The notes: generated by a model not told the origin, from the sequence alone. DNA of 64,000 nt from Krasilnikoviella flava (GCF_900167525.1 NZ_FUZQ01000008.1:124001-188000), one strand, 5' to 3'. Positions 50,070-59,051 are shown, numbered from the stretch's first letter. Translations and numbers: made by a program.

Positions 50070-51053
50070 TCACTTCTCCGATGCGAAGGCGCGGCTCTGC
50101 ACGAGGCGCAGGAAGCCGAACGAGAGCACGAACGTCGCCAGGGCGATGATCACCGACGTCGCGGCGGCCGAGTACAGGTCGCCTCGCGTGAACGCGTCGC
50201 GGTACACCTTCATCAGCGGCGTCCAGGTGGTCGAGATGGCGTTGCTCAGCGGGCGCAGCGTGGTGGGCTCCGCGAAGACCTGGAGCGTCGCGATCATCGA
50301 GAAGACGGCCGTCATGATGATCGACGGCGTGACGATCGGGATCTTGATCCGCAGGGCCACCGCCACCTGCGACGCGCCATCCAGCTCCGCCGCCTCGTAC
50401 AGCTCCGACGGCACCGACTTCAGCGCCGTGTAGATCACGATCATGTTGAAGCCCGTGCCGCCCCAGACGGCGATGTTCGCGACGGCGAACATCACCAGGT
50501 CGCCGTCGAACAGCGACGGCACGTCCCAGCCGAACCGCTCGAAGAGGTCGTAGAACGGGCTGACGCCGGGCAGGTAGAGGAAGCCCCACAGCAGGGACGA
50601 GATCACGGCCGGCACCGCGTAGGGCAGGAAGATCGAGGTGCGCGAGAACGTGCGCGCCCGCGCCCGGCGCGAGTCCAGCAGCAGCGCGAACAGCAGCGCG
50701 AGGCCGAGCATGGTCGGCACCACGATCACCCCGTACAGGGCGACGCGGCCCACCGACGCGAGGAACTCCGGGTCGCCCAGCGCGGCCGCGTAGTTCGACA
50801 GCCCCGCCCACACCTCGGTGCGGGAGCCCGAGCCCAGGCCCAGGCCGCTCACCTTCTCCGTGCGGAAGGACAGGTAGAGCGCGTACCCGATCGGCAGCGC
50901 GAGGAACAGGACGAACAGCACGATGGCCGGGGCGAGGAAGCCCCACGGGGCGAGCCGGCGCCGGCCGGACGTGCTCGGACCGGTGGCGCGGGCGGACGGG
51001 GCCGCGGCGCGGGCCGCGCGTCCGCCCGGCGGCGCGGCGGTGGTCGTGGTCAT
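50070..51053 (-). CDS. Carbohydrate ABC transporter permease (MalF/CUT1-like)
   Basis: A 327-residue permease with six membrane segments plus a hydrophilic N-terminal stretch of about 35 residues (Ala/Arg-rich). The EAA loop is YEAAELDGASQVAVALRIKI (about residues 218-237), and the core GGTGFNMIVIYTALKSVPSE lies before it. It forms the channel heterodimer with the adjacent MalG-like permease. An R-family hairpin lies 54 bases upstream of the start, between this gene and the binding-protein gene; it may lower permease expression relative to the binding protein. Confidence 0.92.
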   Translation of the reverse strand: MTTTTAAPPGGRAARAAAPSARATGPSTSGRRRLAPWGFLAPAIVLFVLFLALPIGYALYLSFRTEKVSGLGLGSGSRTEVWAGLSNYAAALGDPEFLASVGRVALYGVIVVPTMLGLALLFALLLDSRRARARTFSRTSIFLPYAVPAVISSLLWGFLYLPGVSPFYDLFERFGWDVPSLFDGDLVMFAVANIAVWGGTGFNMIVIYTALKSVPSELYEAAELDGASQVAVALRIKIPIVTPSIIMTAVFSMIATLQVFAEPTTLRPLSNAISTTWTPLMKVYRDAFTRGDLYSAAATSVIIALATFVLSFGFLRLVQSRAFASEK

Positions 51054-51106
51054 CTCAGGCTTCCCTCTCGGTTCCGTACGACGGCGGTGGGCCGCCCGGC
51101 AGGCCC

Positions 51107-51152
51107 GCTGGTCGAGCTTGTCGAGACCCGGGTTTCGACAAGCTCGACCAGC
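51107..51152. repeat. Dispersed hairpin repeat, family R, copy 5
   Basis: 46-bp palindrome, arms GCTGGTCGAGCTTGTCGAGA and TTTCGACAAGCTCGACCAGC with one mismatch per 22 bases. It sits between the solute-binding-protein gene and the permease genes of one operon. A hairpin here would reduce read-through into the permeases or stabilise the upstream message. Confidence 0.92.
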
Positions 51153-51161
51153 GGGGCCACG

Positions 51162-52487
51162 TCACTCGCTGACGTTGAAGCCCTGGTTCTTCAGGTCGTC
51201 GAGCGTGATCTGCTGCATCGCGTCGACGGCGTCGACGAACGCGTCGGCGGTCTTCGCCTTGGTCGCCTTCGCGAACTCGTCGTTGTACGCGGAGTAGGCG
51301 ACGTTGATGTTCGGCCCGTAGGTGAAGGGCTGCACCGTCTGCGCCGTCTGCGCCGCGACCTCGTAGAAGTCGGGCTGGTTGGAGAAGAACTCCGGCGGGT
51401 CGGTCAGCGCCTCGGTGCTCGCAGGGACGTCGGCCGGGTAGATGCCGGTCTCGTCGACGAGCGCCTGCACGGCCTCCGGGTCGGTGTTGAGCCAGGTGAT
51501 GAACTCGGCGGCCTGCTCCGGGTGCTCCGACTGCGACGTCACCGCGGTGGCCGAGCCGCCCCAGGCGCCGGTCGCGGGCGCGTCGGCGTCCCACTGCGGC
51601 ATCGGCGCCATCTCCCACTTCCCGGCGGTGTCGGCGGCGTTGCCCGCGAGGACGCCGGGCGCCCAGATCGCCGACAGCCAGCCCACCTGGGTGCCGTCGT
51701 TGAGGCCGGCGTTCCACTCGGGCGTGTACATCGGCTTGTTGTCGATGACACCCTCCTCCACGAGACCGCCCCAGTACTCCGCGACCTTGGTGGTCGCCTC
51801 GGAGTCGATGTCGACCGACCAGGCGTCGCCGTCGATCCCGTACCAGGAGGCGCCGGCCTGCTGCGTGATGCCGGAGAACCAGCCCGCGTCGTTGGCCGAG
51901 AACGTGCCGAGGTACGCCTTCGGGTCGGCCTCGTGCACCTTCCGCGCGGCGTCCGCGTACTCGTCCCAGGTGGTGGGGACGTCGATGCCGAGCTTCTCGA
52001 AGATGTCGGCCCGGTAGTAGAACTGCATGGGCCCGGAGTCCTGCGGCACCGCGTAGACGGCGTCCGACCCGAGCGTGACGGCGTCCCACACGCCGTCGGT
52101 GAACTGTCCGGCGACGTCGTCGCCCAGCGAGCCGGCGAGGTCCGCCAGCGCGTCCGAAGAGACGAGCTGCGGGATCTTCTGGTACTCGGCCTGCATGATG
52201 TCCGGCGCGCCCGAGCCCGCCTTGATCGCGGTGAGCAGCTTGGTGATGGCGGGGTCGCCGCCGTCCTGCTTGTTCACCGTGACGGTGATGTCGGGGTGCT
52301 CGGAGTTCCAGAGGTCGACGACCTTCTCCATGTTCGGCGTCCACGTCCAGAACGTGAGCTCGACCGGGCCGGCGGCCGACCCGCCGTCGTCCGAGCCGGC
52401 GTCGTCACCGCCGCCGGAGCAGGCGGACGCGAGCAGCGCGGTGGCGGCGGCGAGGGCCGCGATCCGGGTGCCTGTGGTCAGGCGCAT
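51162..52487 (-). CDS. Extracellular sugar-binding lipoprotein
   Basis: A 441-residue CUT1-type solute-binding lipoprotein. The signal peptide ends in a lipobox LASAC (cysteine about residue 23), followed by a Gly/Ser/Asp linker. The binding domain opens with VELTFWTWTPNMEKVVDLWN (about residues 41-60), then PDIMQAEYQKIPQLVSSDAL and PMQFYYRADIFEKLGIDVPT. Family role: it captures oligosaccharides and delivers them to the permease pair. With a GH53 endogalactanase and GH42 galactosidase next door, galacto-oligosaccharides are the likely ligand. First gene of the minus-strand operon; a promoter lies in the 199-base gap to the GH42 gene. Confidence 0.93.
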   Translation of the reverse strand: MRLTTGTRIAALAAATALLASACSGGGDDAGSDDGGSAAGPVELTFWTWTPNMEKVVDLWNSEHPDITVTVNKQDGGDPAITKLLTAIKAGSGAPDIMQAEYQKIPQLVSSDALADLAGSLGDDVAGQFTDGVWDAVTLGSDAVYAVPQDSGPMQFYYRADIFEKLGIDVPTTWDEYADAARKVHEADPKAYLGTFSANDAGWFSGITQQAGASWYGIDGDAWSVDIDSEATTKVAEYWGGLVEEGVIDNKPMYTPEWNAGLNDGTQVGWLSAIWAPGVLAGNAADTAGKWEMAPMPQWDADAPATGAWGGSATAVTSQSEHPEQAAEFITWLNTDPEAVQALVDETGIYPADVPASTEALTDPPEFFSNQPDFYEVAAQTAQTVQPFTYGPNINVAYSAYNDEFAKATKAKTADAFVDAVDAMQQITLDDLKNQGFNVSE

Positions 52488-52559
52488 GACTCCTCCTCGT
52501 CAAGGACCATCGCACCGCCGCGTCAGGCAGGGAGCGCTGGGCGACTCACGACAGTGTGG

Positions 52560-52602
52560 CTGTGCACGGTCACAGTAGCGACCAGCCTCCCGGGATTGTC
52601 AA
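52560..52602 (-). promoter_or_regulatory. Candidate promoter and operator for the sugar-uptake operon
   Basis: On the minus strand TTGACA (52602-52597) is a perfect -35, with TACTGT (52577-52572) 19 bases further as a weak -10. The dyad CTGTGCACGGTCACAG (52560-52575) overlaps that -10 and could be the LacI operator. This gap also holds the GH42 promoter, which I cannot place. Spacing is one or two bases longer than ideal, so moderate confidence. Confidence 0.45.
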
Positions 52603-52686
52603 CTTCCGGTTTCGTGGTGTTACCTAGTCGTTGCCCGGTCTCGACGCCTGTGACCGCGCACAGCAACGACGCGAGGAGCCGCTCCC

Positions 52687-54783
52687 ATGCCCGACACGCC
52701 CCGCGAGGGAACACCCCCCGCCCTCGGCGCCCGCACCGCACCGTTCCGCCCCGGGCCGGACTTCGACGGCTGGCTGCCCGGCGTCGAGGACGTCTGTTAC
52801 GGCGGCGACTACAACCCCGAGCAGTGGCCCGAGGACGTGTGGCACGAGGACGTCGACCTCATGCAGCAGGCCGGCGTGAACCTGGTGAGCGTCGGCATCT
52901 GGAGCTGGGCGCTGCTGGAGCCGCGAGAAGGCGAGCACGACTTCGGCTGGCTGGACCGCCTGCTCGACCTGCTGCACTCCCGCGGTATCCGCGTCGACCT
53001 CGGCACCCCGACCGCGTCGCCGCCGGCGTGGTTCTTCCGCACCTACCCGGACTCGCGGGTCGTGACGCGCGACGGCACCGTGCTGGAGTTCGGCTCCCGC
53101 GGCGCCGCCGCGCCGTCGTCCCCTGCCTACCGCCGGGCCGCCACCCGGATCGCCGGCGCGCTGGCCGAGCGCTACGGCTCCCACCCTGCCGTCGTGCTGT
53201 GGCACGTGCACAACGAGTACGGCGCCCCGGTCTCGGACGACTTCTCCGAGCACGCCCAGCGTGCCTGGCGGCTGTGGCTGCGCGCCCGGTACGGCACGCT
53301 CGACGCCCTCAACTCCGCGTGGGGCACCCGCTTCTGGGGCCAGGTCTACGGCGAGTGGGAGCACGTCGTCGCGCCGTCCACCACGCCGACCGTGGCCAAC
53401 CCCGCGATGCGCCTCGACTACGCGCGCTTCACCGACGCGATGCTGCGCGAGTGCTTCGTGGCCGAGCGCGACGCGATCCGCGCCCACTCCGACGTGCCGA
53501 TCACCACGAACTTCATGGCCACCGCCTGCCCGTCCACCGACCTGTGGGCGTGGGCGCGCGAGGTCGACGTGGTCTCGGACGACCACTACCTGACCGCCGC
53601 CGACCCGCGCGGCCACGTCGGCCTGGCGATGGCCGCGGACCTCACGCGGTCCGTCGCGGGCGGCAAGCCGTGGCTGCTGCTGGAGCACTCCAGCTCGGCG
53701 GTGAACTGGCAGCCGCGCAACGTCGCGAAGCGCCCCGGCGAGGAGCGGCGCAACGCCCTGGCCCACCTGGGCCGCGGCGCCGACGGCATCCTGTTCTTCC
53801 AGTGGCGTGCCTCGCGCAGCGGCGCAGAGAAGTTCCACTCGGCGATGCTGCCCCACGCCGGGACGGGCAGCCGCGTCTTCCGCGAGGTGTGCGAGCTCGG
53901 CGCCGAGCTCGGCCGGCTCGGCGAGGTGCAAGGCTCGCGCGTGCGGGCCGACGTCGCCCTCCTGTGGGACTACGAGTCGCACTGGGCGCAGGACCTCGAG
54001 TGGCGGCCCAGCGTCGACGCCTCGCACCGCGAGCGCACCGAAGCCTTCTACGACCGGCTCTGGCGCGACGGACTCACCGTCGACATGGCGCACCCGGAGC
54101 AGGACCTGTCCGGCTACCGCCTGGTCGTGGCGCCGGCGTCGTACCTGCTCACGGCCGCAGCCGCCGACAACCTCACCCGGTACGTCGAGGGCGGCGGAAC
54201 GCTGCTGGTGAGCTACTTCAGCGCCGTCGTGGACGAGCACGACCGCGTGCACGAGGGCGGCTACGGCGCGCCCCTGCGGCGCGCGCTCGGCCTGACGGTC
54301 GAGGAGTTCCTGCCGCTGCGCGAGGGCGAGACGCTGGGCGTCGTCGGGCTGTCGGACGACGCGGGCGAGGCGATCGTCGCCGGCGACGTGTGGGCCGACG
54401 ACCTCGCCCTCGACGGCGCCGAGGTGGTCGCCACGTACGACGGCGGCCCGCGACCCGGCGCGGCGGCGGTCACCCGGAACCGGCTCGGCGGGGGCACCGG
54501 CTGGTACGTGTCCACCCGGCTCGACGTCGACACTCTGGCGCCGCTGATGGCGCGCGTGTACGACGACGCCGGCCTCTCGCCCGCCGGCCTGCCCGCCGAG
54601 CTCGAGGTGGTCCGCCGCCACGGCGACGCCGCCGTCTACACCGTCGCGCTCAACCATGCCGACGCCGACGCCAAGCTGCCCGACGTCGCGCCGGGCTCCA
54701 CCGACCTGCTCACCGGGGAGGACGTCGCCGGCGGCGTCGTCGTCCCCGCGGGCGGGGCGCGCGTGCTGCGTACCCCGCACTGA
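52687..54783 (+). CDS. Beta-galactosidase, GH42
   Basis: A 698-residue intracellular GH42 enzyme without signal peptide. The catalytic acid/base is Glu177 in HVHNEYGAP, the nucleophile Glu333 in LLLEHSSSAVNWQ. The TIM-barrel start is YGGDYNPEQWPEDVWHEDVD (about residues 38-57), and the C-terminal trimerisation and beta domains follow. The cysteine cluster seen in zinc-bearing GH42 members is absent after HNEYG. It hydrolyses imported galacto-oligosaccharides to galactose. It is the first gene of the rightward half of the galactan locus, divergent from the uptake operon. Confidence 0.95.
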   Translation: MPDTPREGTPPALGARTAPFRPGPDFDGWLPGVEDVCYGGDYNPEQWPEDVWHEDVDLMQQAGVNLVSVGIWSWALLEPREGEHDFGWLDRLLDLLHSRGIRVDLGTPTASPPAWFFRTYPDSRVVTRDGTVLEFGSRGAAAPSSPAYRRAATRIAGALAERYGSHPAVVLWHVHNEYGAPVSDDFSEHAQRAWRLWLRARYGTLDALNSAWGTRFWGQVYGEWEHVVAPSTTPTVANPAMRLDYARFTDAMLRECFVAERDAIRAHSDVPITTNFMATACPSTDLWAWAREVDVVSDDHYLTAADPRGHVGLAMAADLTRSVAGGKPWLLLEHSSSAVNWQPRNVAKRPGEERRNALAHLGRGADGILFFQWRASRSGAEKFHSAMLPHAGTGSRVFREVCELGAELGRLGEVQGSRVRADVALLWDYESHWAQDLEWRPSVDASHRERTEAFYDRLWRDGLTVDMAHPEQDLSGYRLVVAPASYLLTAAAADNLTRYVEGGGTLLVSYFSAVVDEHDRVHEGGYGAPLRRALGLTVEEFLPLREGETLGVVGLSDDAGEAIVAGDVWADDLALDGAEVVATYDGGPRPGAAAVTRNRLGGGTGWYVSTRLDVDTLAPLMARVYDDAGLSPAGLPAELEVVRRHGDAAVYTVALNHADADAKLPDVAPGSTDLLTGEDVAGGVVVPAGGARVLRTPH

Positions 54784-54788
54784 CCCAC

Positions 54789-54839
54789 GAGCTGTCAGGG
54801 ACGTGCGCCGGGCCTGCCGGGCGCACGTCCTGACGGCTC
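54789..54839. terminator. Strong hairpin between GH42 and GH53 genes
   Basis: Arms GAGCTGTCAGGGACGTGCGC and GCGCACGTCCTGACGGCTC pair almost completely (one extra G) around a short loop. The outer CTGTCAG...CTGACGG resembles the 44-bp T-family palindrome, so it may be a diverged copy. It starts six bases after the GH42 stop. No U-run follows, as is usual in such GC-rich genomes. It could limit read-through into the GH53 gene. Confidence 0.7.
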
Positions 54840-54857
54840 GCCCACCGCGAAAGGACG

Positions 54858-56453
54858 ATGATGTCGCACCGCACCCGCACGATCACCACAGGCCTGCTCG
54901 CCGCCGCGCTGGCGGCCGCCTTCGCCGCACCCGCAGGGGCCGCGCCCGGCGGCCGAGCGGCCGTCTCGCCCGAGAACTCGGGCTTCGCTTCCGGCCTGGA
55001 CGGCTGGACGGTCACCGGCGACACCGCCGCCGCGACCGCGGAGGCCGGGGGCCGCACCGGCGACCGGCTGACGCACTGGTCGGACGCGCCGTACGAGGTC
55101 ACGACGTCCCAGCGCCTCGGCCGCCTGGGGACGGGCTGGTGGACGGCGAGCGCCTGGGTGAAGTCCGGCGGGCTGGACACCTCGACCCTGTCCCTCACCT
55201 GCACGGGCGGCACGTCCGGCACCGTCACCCTGCCCCAGACGCTGCAGGACGACGCGTGGGTGCGCGTCGCCGTCTCCGCGAAGAGCCGCGGCGGCGACTG
55301 CGGGCTCGCCGTCGCGACGTCCGACGACGCGGGCGGCGCGTGGGCGTCCGTCGACGACATCGCCGTCGAGCGCGGGCGGGTGACGCGCGACGTGCGCGGC
55401 GGCGACCTGTCCGGCCTGGCGAAGAACGAGGACCACGGCGCCACGTACGCCGACGTCGACGGCACGCCCGGCGACGCGGTGCAGATCCTCGCCGACCACG
55501 GGATGAACCTCGGCCGCCTCAAGGTGTGGGTGGACCCGGCAGACGGGTACAACGAGGTGACGCACGTCGTCGAGAGCGCTCGCCGCATCCAGGCGGCGGG
55601 CATGGACGTCATGGTCGACTTCCACTACTCCGACCGGTGGACCGACCCGGGCGCGCAGGGCGTGCCCGCCGAGTGGGCGGGCTCGGGCGTCGCCGCGATG
55701 ACCGACCTGCTCGCCGCGCACACCCGCGAGGTGATGACCGCCCTCGTCGACGCGGGCGTCGACGTCGCGTACGCGCAGGTGGGCAACGAGATCAACCCCG
55801 GCATGCTCTGGCCGTACGGCCAGACGTGGGACGCGGTCCCGGGCGACGGCGTGGACGGCGCGCAGTGGGACGCGCTGGCCGGCTTCCTCACCGCCGGGCA
55901 CGACGCCGTGAAGGCCGTGTCGCCGACCACGCAGACGATCCTGCACCTGACGAACATCAACAACGGGATCGACGGGCTCACCTGGTGGTTCGACGAGGTC
56001 ACCGCGCGCGACGTGCCGTTCGACCTCGTCGGGCTCAGCTACTACGGCTACTGGCACGGCTCCCTCACCGACCTGCAGGAGGCCGTGAGCACCCTGTCCG
56101 CGCGCTACGACCGCGACGTCGTGGTGGTCGAGACGGCGTACCCGTTCACTCTCGAGGACGACGCCCCCGCCTGGGAGAACGTCGTCGCGGACGAGAGCCA
56201 GCTCGTCGCCGGCTACCCCGCGACGCCCGAGGGCCAGGCGGCGGCGTTCCGCGCCGTGCAGGACGTGGTCGCCGCCGCCCCCGGCGGGCGCGGGCTCGGC
56301 GCCGTCTACTGGGAGCCGGCCTGGACGTCCGTCGCCGGCAACGGCTGGGACCCCGCGGACCCGGCGTCCGGCAACGCGTGGGAGAACCAGGCGATGTTCG
56401 ACCACGACGGGCGTCTCCTCGGCCCCGTCGCGGCCACCCTCGCCGCCGGCTGA
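54858..56453 (+). CDS. Secreted arabinogalactan endo-beta-1,4-galactanase, GH53
   Basis: A 531-residue exported enzyme. The signal peptide covers about residues 1-31 (ending AAFAAPAGAAPGG). An N-terminal carbohydrate-binding-like beta domain lies at about 35-175. The GH53 barrel spans about 180-525: DHGMNLGRLKVWVDPADGYN, the acid/base Glu311 in AQVGNEINPGMLWPYG, and the nucleophile Glu425 in VVVVETAYPFTLEDD. It cuts beta-1,4-galactan (pectin side chains) outside the cell into oligosaccharides for the neighbouring importer. ATG 54861 is a better-spaced alternative start. The gene is followed by an R-family hairpin. Confidence 0.95.
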   Translation: MMSHRTRTITTGLLAAALAAAFAAPAGAAPGGRAAVSPENSGFASGLDGWTVTGDTAAATAEAGGRTGDRLTHWSDAPYEVTTSQRLGRLGTGWWTASAWVKSGGLDTSTLSLTCTGGTSGTVTLPQTLQDDAWVRVAVSAKSRGGDCGLAVATSDDAGGAWASVDDIAVERGRVTRDVRGGDLSGLAKNEDHGATYADVDGTPGDAVQILADHGMNLGRLKVWVDPADGYNEVTHVVESARRIQAAGMDVMVDFHYSDRWTDPGAQGVPAEWAGSGVAAMTDLLAAHTREVMTALVDAGVDVAYAQVGNEINPGMLWPYGQTWDAVPGDGVDGAQWDALAGFLTAGHDAVKAVSPTTQTILHLTNINNGIDGLTWWFDEVTARDVPFDLVGLSYYGYWHGSLTDLQEAVSTLSARYDRDVVVVETAYPFTLEDDAPAWENVVADESQLVAGYPATPEGQAAAFRAVQDVVAAAPGGRGLGAVYWEPAWTSVAGNGWDPADPASGNAWENQAMFDHDGRLLGPVAATLAAG

Positions 56454-56465
56454 GCCCGCCGCTCC

Positions 56466-56506
56466 GCTGGTCGAGCCTGTCGCGGGTTTCGACAGGCTCA
56501 ACCAGC
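56466..56506. repeat. Dispersed hairpin repeat, family R, copy 6
   Basis: Arms GCTGGTCGAGCCTGTCG and CGACAGGCTCAACCAGC around GGGTTT-type loop; the arms differ at one position. It is located 12 bases after the GH53 stop and upstream of the convergent serine-hydrolase stop, a likely bidirectional terminator. Confidence 0.9.
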
Positions 56507-56538
56507 GGGCTCGACCTGCGAGCTCGACCGAAGCGTCG

Positions 56539-57849
56539 TCAGCAGGTGGCGAGCAGCGCCGGGACCAGGGCCGTGTTGAGGTCGGACTCGAGCTTCGTGA
56601 GGTCGCGGCCCGTGAGCGCGACCGTCACCTGGCGCTCGGCGTCCGGCGAGGTCAGCGTGATGCTGAGCGTGCCGAACGAGGCGCCGTCGTGCCCGTACAG
56701 CCACTCCCCCTCCTGGCACGGGTCGGGCAGGCGGTACACGCCGAGGCCGTAGTCGGGCAGCGTCTCGCTGCCGACGGTGCGCGGCGTGAGGACGTCCGTC
56801 ACAGTCTCCGCCTCGAGCAGGTCGCCCGTCACGAGCGCCTCGGTGAACCGCTGCAGGTCCGCCGTCGTGCTCGTGACGGCGCCGGCAGAGCCGAAGAGGC
56901 TCGGGTCGAAGCCGTCGAGCGCGTACCAGCCGGCGCCGAGGTCGGCGGTGTACGCGGCTTCGTGGAGGAACGGGCCGCGGTAGCCCGGGTCGTCCGGGAA
57001 CGCCGAGTGCCGCATCCCGGCGGGCTTGAACACCCGCTTCTCCAGCAGCCGCTCGACGCTCTGCCCCGTGGCGTGCTCGAGCGCGAGGCCGAGCAGCACG
57101 TAGCCGGCGTTGGAGTACGAGGCCCCGGTGCCGGGCTCGAACAGCCACGGCTGGTCGTCCATCGCGGCGAGGTGGTCGGCCGTCGTGTACTCCTCGCCGA
57201 GCACCTCGAAGAACTCGTCGAAGTCCTCCGGGTCGGCCATCCGGCCGGCGGTGAGCGCGGACAGGTGGTCGGGCAGGCCGGAGCGGTGGGTGAGCAGCAG
57301 CTCGAGGGTGACCTGGCCCTCGTAGGCGTCGGGGATGACGGCGGCGGACTCGGGGACGAGGTCGACCACCGGGGTGTCGAGGGTCCACGTGCCCTTCTCG
57401 ACCTCCTGCAGCACCAGCGTCGAGACCATCATCTTCGTGTTGCTCGCCGCACGGAACCGGTCCTGCGGCCGTGCGGGCCCTCGTCCGTCCAGGCGGCGCG
57501 TGCCGTCCGACCCGCTCCACCGCAGGCCAGGCGCGTCGACGCGCCCGACGACGCCGATGGGGACGCCCGCCACGGTGTCCGCGAGCGCCTGGTCGAGGGC
57601 GTCCGTCACGGCGGCGCCTCCGTCCTTCGCCTCGCTCGGCGCCGTGAACGTCCGGCCTTCGGCCTGCCGCTCCGCCTCCGCGACGGCGTCGGCCACGGCC
57701 TGCGCGACGGACGCGCGGTCCTCGTCGAGCGCGGTCGACGGCGACGTCGGCGCGGGCGGCTCGTCCGCACCCGCGGGCAGCGCGCCGAGGCTCAGCGCGA
57801 GCGCGGCGGCGGTCGTGACGGTCAGGGGCGTGCGCATGCGGCGGCGCAT
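56539..57849 (-). CDS. Secreted beta-lactamase-fold serine hydrolase
   Basis: A 436-residue exported protein of the class C beta-lactamase/D-alanyl-D-alanine carboxypeptidase (DUF/EstB) family. The signal peptide is about residues 1-30 (ending LGALPAGADE). Catalytic Ser and Lys are in AASNTKMM (Ser about 138), the Y-x-N motif is in GASYSNAGYVLLGLAL, and the third motif is H-D-G in LYGHDGASFGT. Target peptide or ester is unknown; a cell-wall role is possible. GAGGAG lies six bases before ATG 57849. It is convergent with the GH53 gene across an R-family hairpin. Confidence 0.9.
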   Translation of the reverse strand: MRRRMRTPLTVTTAAALALSLGALPAGADEPPAPTSPSTALDEDRASVAQAVADAVAEAERQAEGRTFTAPSEAKDGGAAVTDALDQALADTVAGVPIGVVGRVDAPGLRWSGSDGTRRLDGRGPARPQDRFRAASNTKMMVSTLVLQEVEKGTWTLDTPVVDLVPESAAVIPDAYEGQVTLELLLTHRSGLPDHLSALTAGRMADPEDFDEFFEVLGEEYTTADHLAAMDDQPWLFEPGTGASYSNAGYVLLGLALEHATGQSVERLLEKRVFKPAGMRHSAFPDDPGYRGPFLHEAAYTADLGAGWYALDGFDPSLFGSAGAVTSTTADLQRFTEALVTGDLLEAETVTDVLTPRTVGSETLPDYGLGVYRLPDPCQEGEWLYGHDGASFGTLSITLTSPDAERQVTVALTGRDLTKLESDLNTALVPALLATC

Positions 57850-57974
57850 GGTGTCTCCTCGTCCTCGGTGTCGGTGCCCCCACCCTCGCAGGGCGCCCGC
57901 CCGCGCGGATCCGCCGGGCGACGGAGATCCGCCGTCGTGGACCTCCACCGTCCGCCGGACTGTCGGCCTGCGAG

Positions 57975-58018
57975 TTGTCAGAGCCACGTCGGGGTATAGG
58001 CCCACCTGGCTCTGACAA
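57975..58018. repeat. 44-bp dispersed palindrome, family T, copy D
   Basis: Arms TTGTCAGAGCCACGT and CTGGCTCTGACAA around CGGGGTATAGGCCCA; the copy closest to the consensus. It lies between the coiled-coil gene's stop (58030) and the start region of the serine-hydrolase gene, both on the minus strand, a terminator position. Confidence 0.92.
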
Positions 58019-58029
58019 GTGCGCCGGCG

Positions 58030-59001
58030 TCACCGGTCGCGGAGGCGGGCGGCGGCCTCGTCGCGGCGGCGGGTGGCGTCGGTGAGGGTGCGCTCGGCGC
58101 GCTGGCGGGCGACGACGGCGCCGCGCAGCTCGGCGTCGACGGCGGCGGCCTCGTCGTCCAGCTCGGCCAGGCGACGGCGCACGGCGTCGCGCTCGGCGTC
58201 GGTGCGGCGTGCGATCCCCTCGATGCGGCCGACCTCCGCGGCGGCCGCGCTGCCCACGTCGCGCGCGGCGGCGACGTCGTCCTCCGCGTCGGCCAGCTCC
58301 TGCTCCGCCTCCCGCCGAGCCGCTTCCCGCGCGGCCTCCTCCTCGGCCCGCGCCGCGGCGTCGTCCTGCCCCCGCGAGGACGCGGCCCGACGATGCCCCC
58401 CACGCACGCCCGGCGGGTCGGGCACGGCGTGCAGGTGCCGGCCGGGCGCACCGTCGTCGTCGACGGGCGCGATACCGAGCGCGTCGGGGACCGCGACGGC
58501 GGACGCGACGTCGGCCCGCCCGATGCCGGTGGCCTGCAACGGCCCGACCAGCAGCCCGCTGCGGACGGCGCGACCGGCGTCGGCGTCGATCATCGCGGCC
58601 GTGAGGGTGGACTCCACCTGCGCGAGGACGGCGCCGGACACGCTCGCTCCTGTTTCGACGGCGAGCGACCGCGCCCGCGCCGCGACCGCCGCGACGAGCT
58701 GCCGCCGCTGCCGTGTGAGCTCGCGCAGGCGCGGGCCGTCGAGGTCGTCCTGCGCCTCGCGGAACGCGGCGCCGAGCTCGACGACCTGCTCCACCTGCTC
58801 CCCCTCCGCGCGCGCCAGGAGGTTGACCACCCACGCCGCCGTCGACGGCTTGCGCAGTGCCTTGACCCGGGCCGCCGCCTCCTCCTGGCCGTCGGCGCGG
58901 AGCGCGGCCGCGCGGGCGTCGCGCGCGGGCACGAAGCCCGCCGGCTCGAGGGCGTAGAGCTCTCCGGCAGCGTCCGTCAGCACCTCGGTGAGCGTGGGCA
59001 C
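58030..59001 (-). CDS. Coiled-coil protein of unknown function
   Basis: A 323-residue, Ala/Arg/Glu-rich protein. The N-terminal part has LTDAAGELYALEPAGFVPAR (about residues 8-27) and RVKALRKPSTAAWVVNLLAR (about 44-63), stretches common to a widespread actinobacterial family of unknown role. The C-terminal 130 residues form a long coiled coil (AREAARREAEQELADAEDDV and so on). Start GTG 59001 is uncertain: GGAGG lies only one base before it, and GTG 58986 is an alternative. No membrane segment or catalytic motif is visible. Confidence 0.68.
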   Translation of the reverse strand: MPTLTEVLTDAAGELYALEPAGFVPARDARAAALRADGQEEAAARVKALRKPSTAAWVVNLLARAEGEQVEQVVELGAAFREAQDDLDGPRLRELTRQRRQLVAAVAARARSLAVETGASVSGAVLAQVESTLTAAMIDADAGRAVRSGLLVGPLQATGIGRADVASAVAVPDALGIAPVDDDGAPGRHLHAVPDPPGVRGGHRRAASSRGQDDAAARAEEEAAREAARREAEQELADAEDDVAAARDVGSAAAAEVGRIEGIARRTDAERDAVRRRLAELDDEAAAVDAELRGAVVARQRAERTLTDATRRRDEAAARLRDR

Positions 59002-59051
59002 CCTCCGAGAATCGGGACGCACGCCGTCCGCCGCAACCCCACCCGCCGGAC

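Noticed and set aside
52605-52625. GGTTTCGTGGTGTTACC as a LacI operator
   Set aside because: Only the outer three bases pair; too weak to list beside the better dyad at 52560-52575.
50010-54833. A plus-strand open frame of about 1,600 codons across the permeases and binding protein
   Set aside because: Antisense to the ABC transporter genes and out of frame with GH42; composition is His/Arg/Asp-rich as expected for a shadow.
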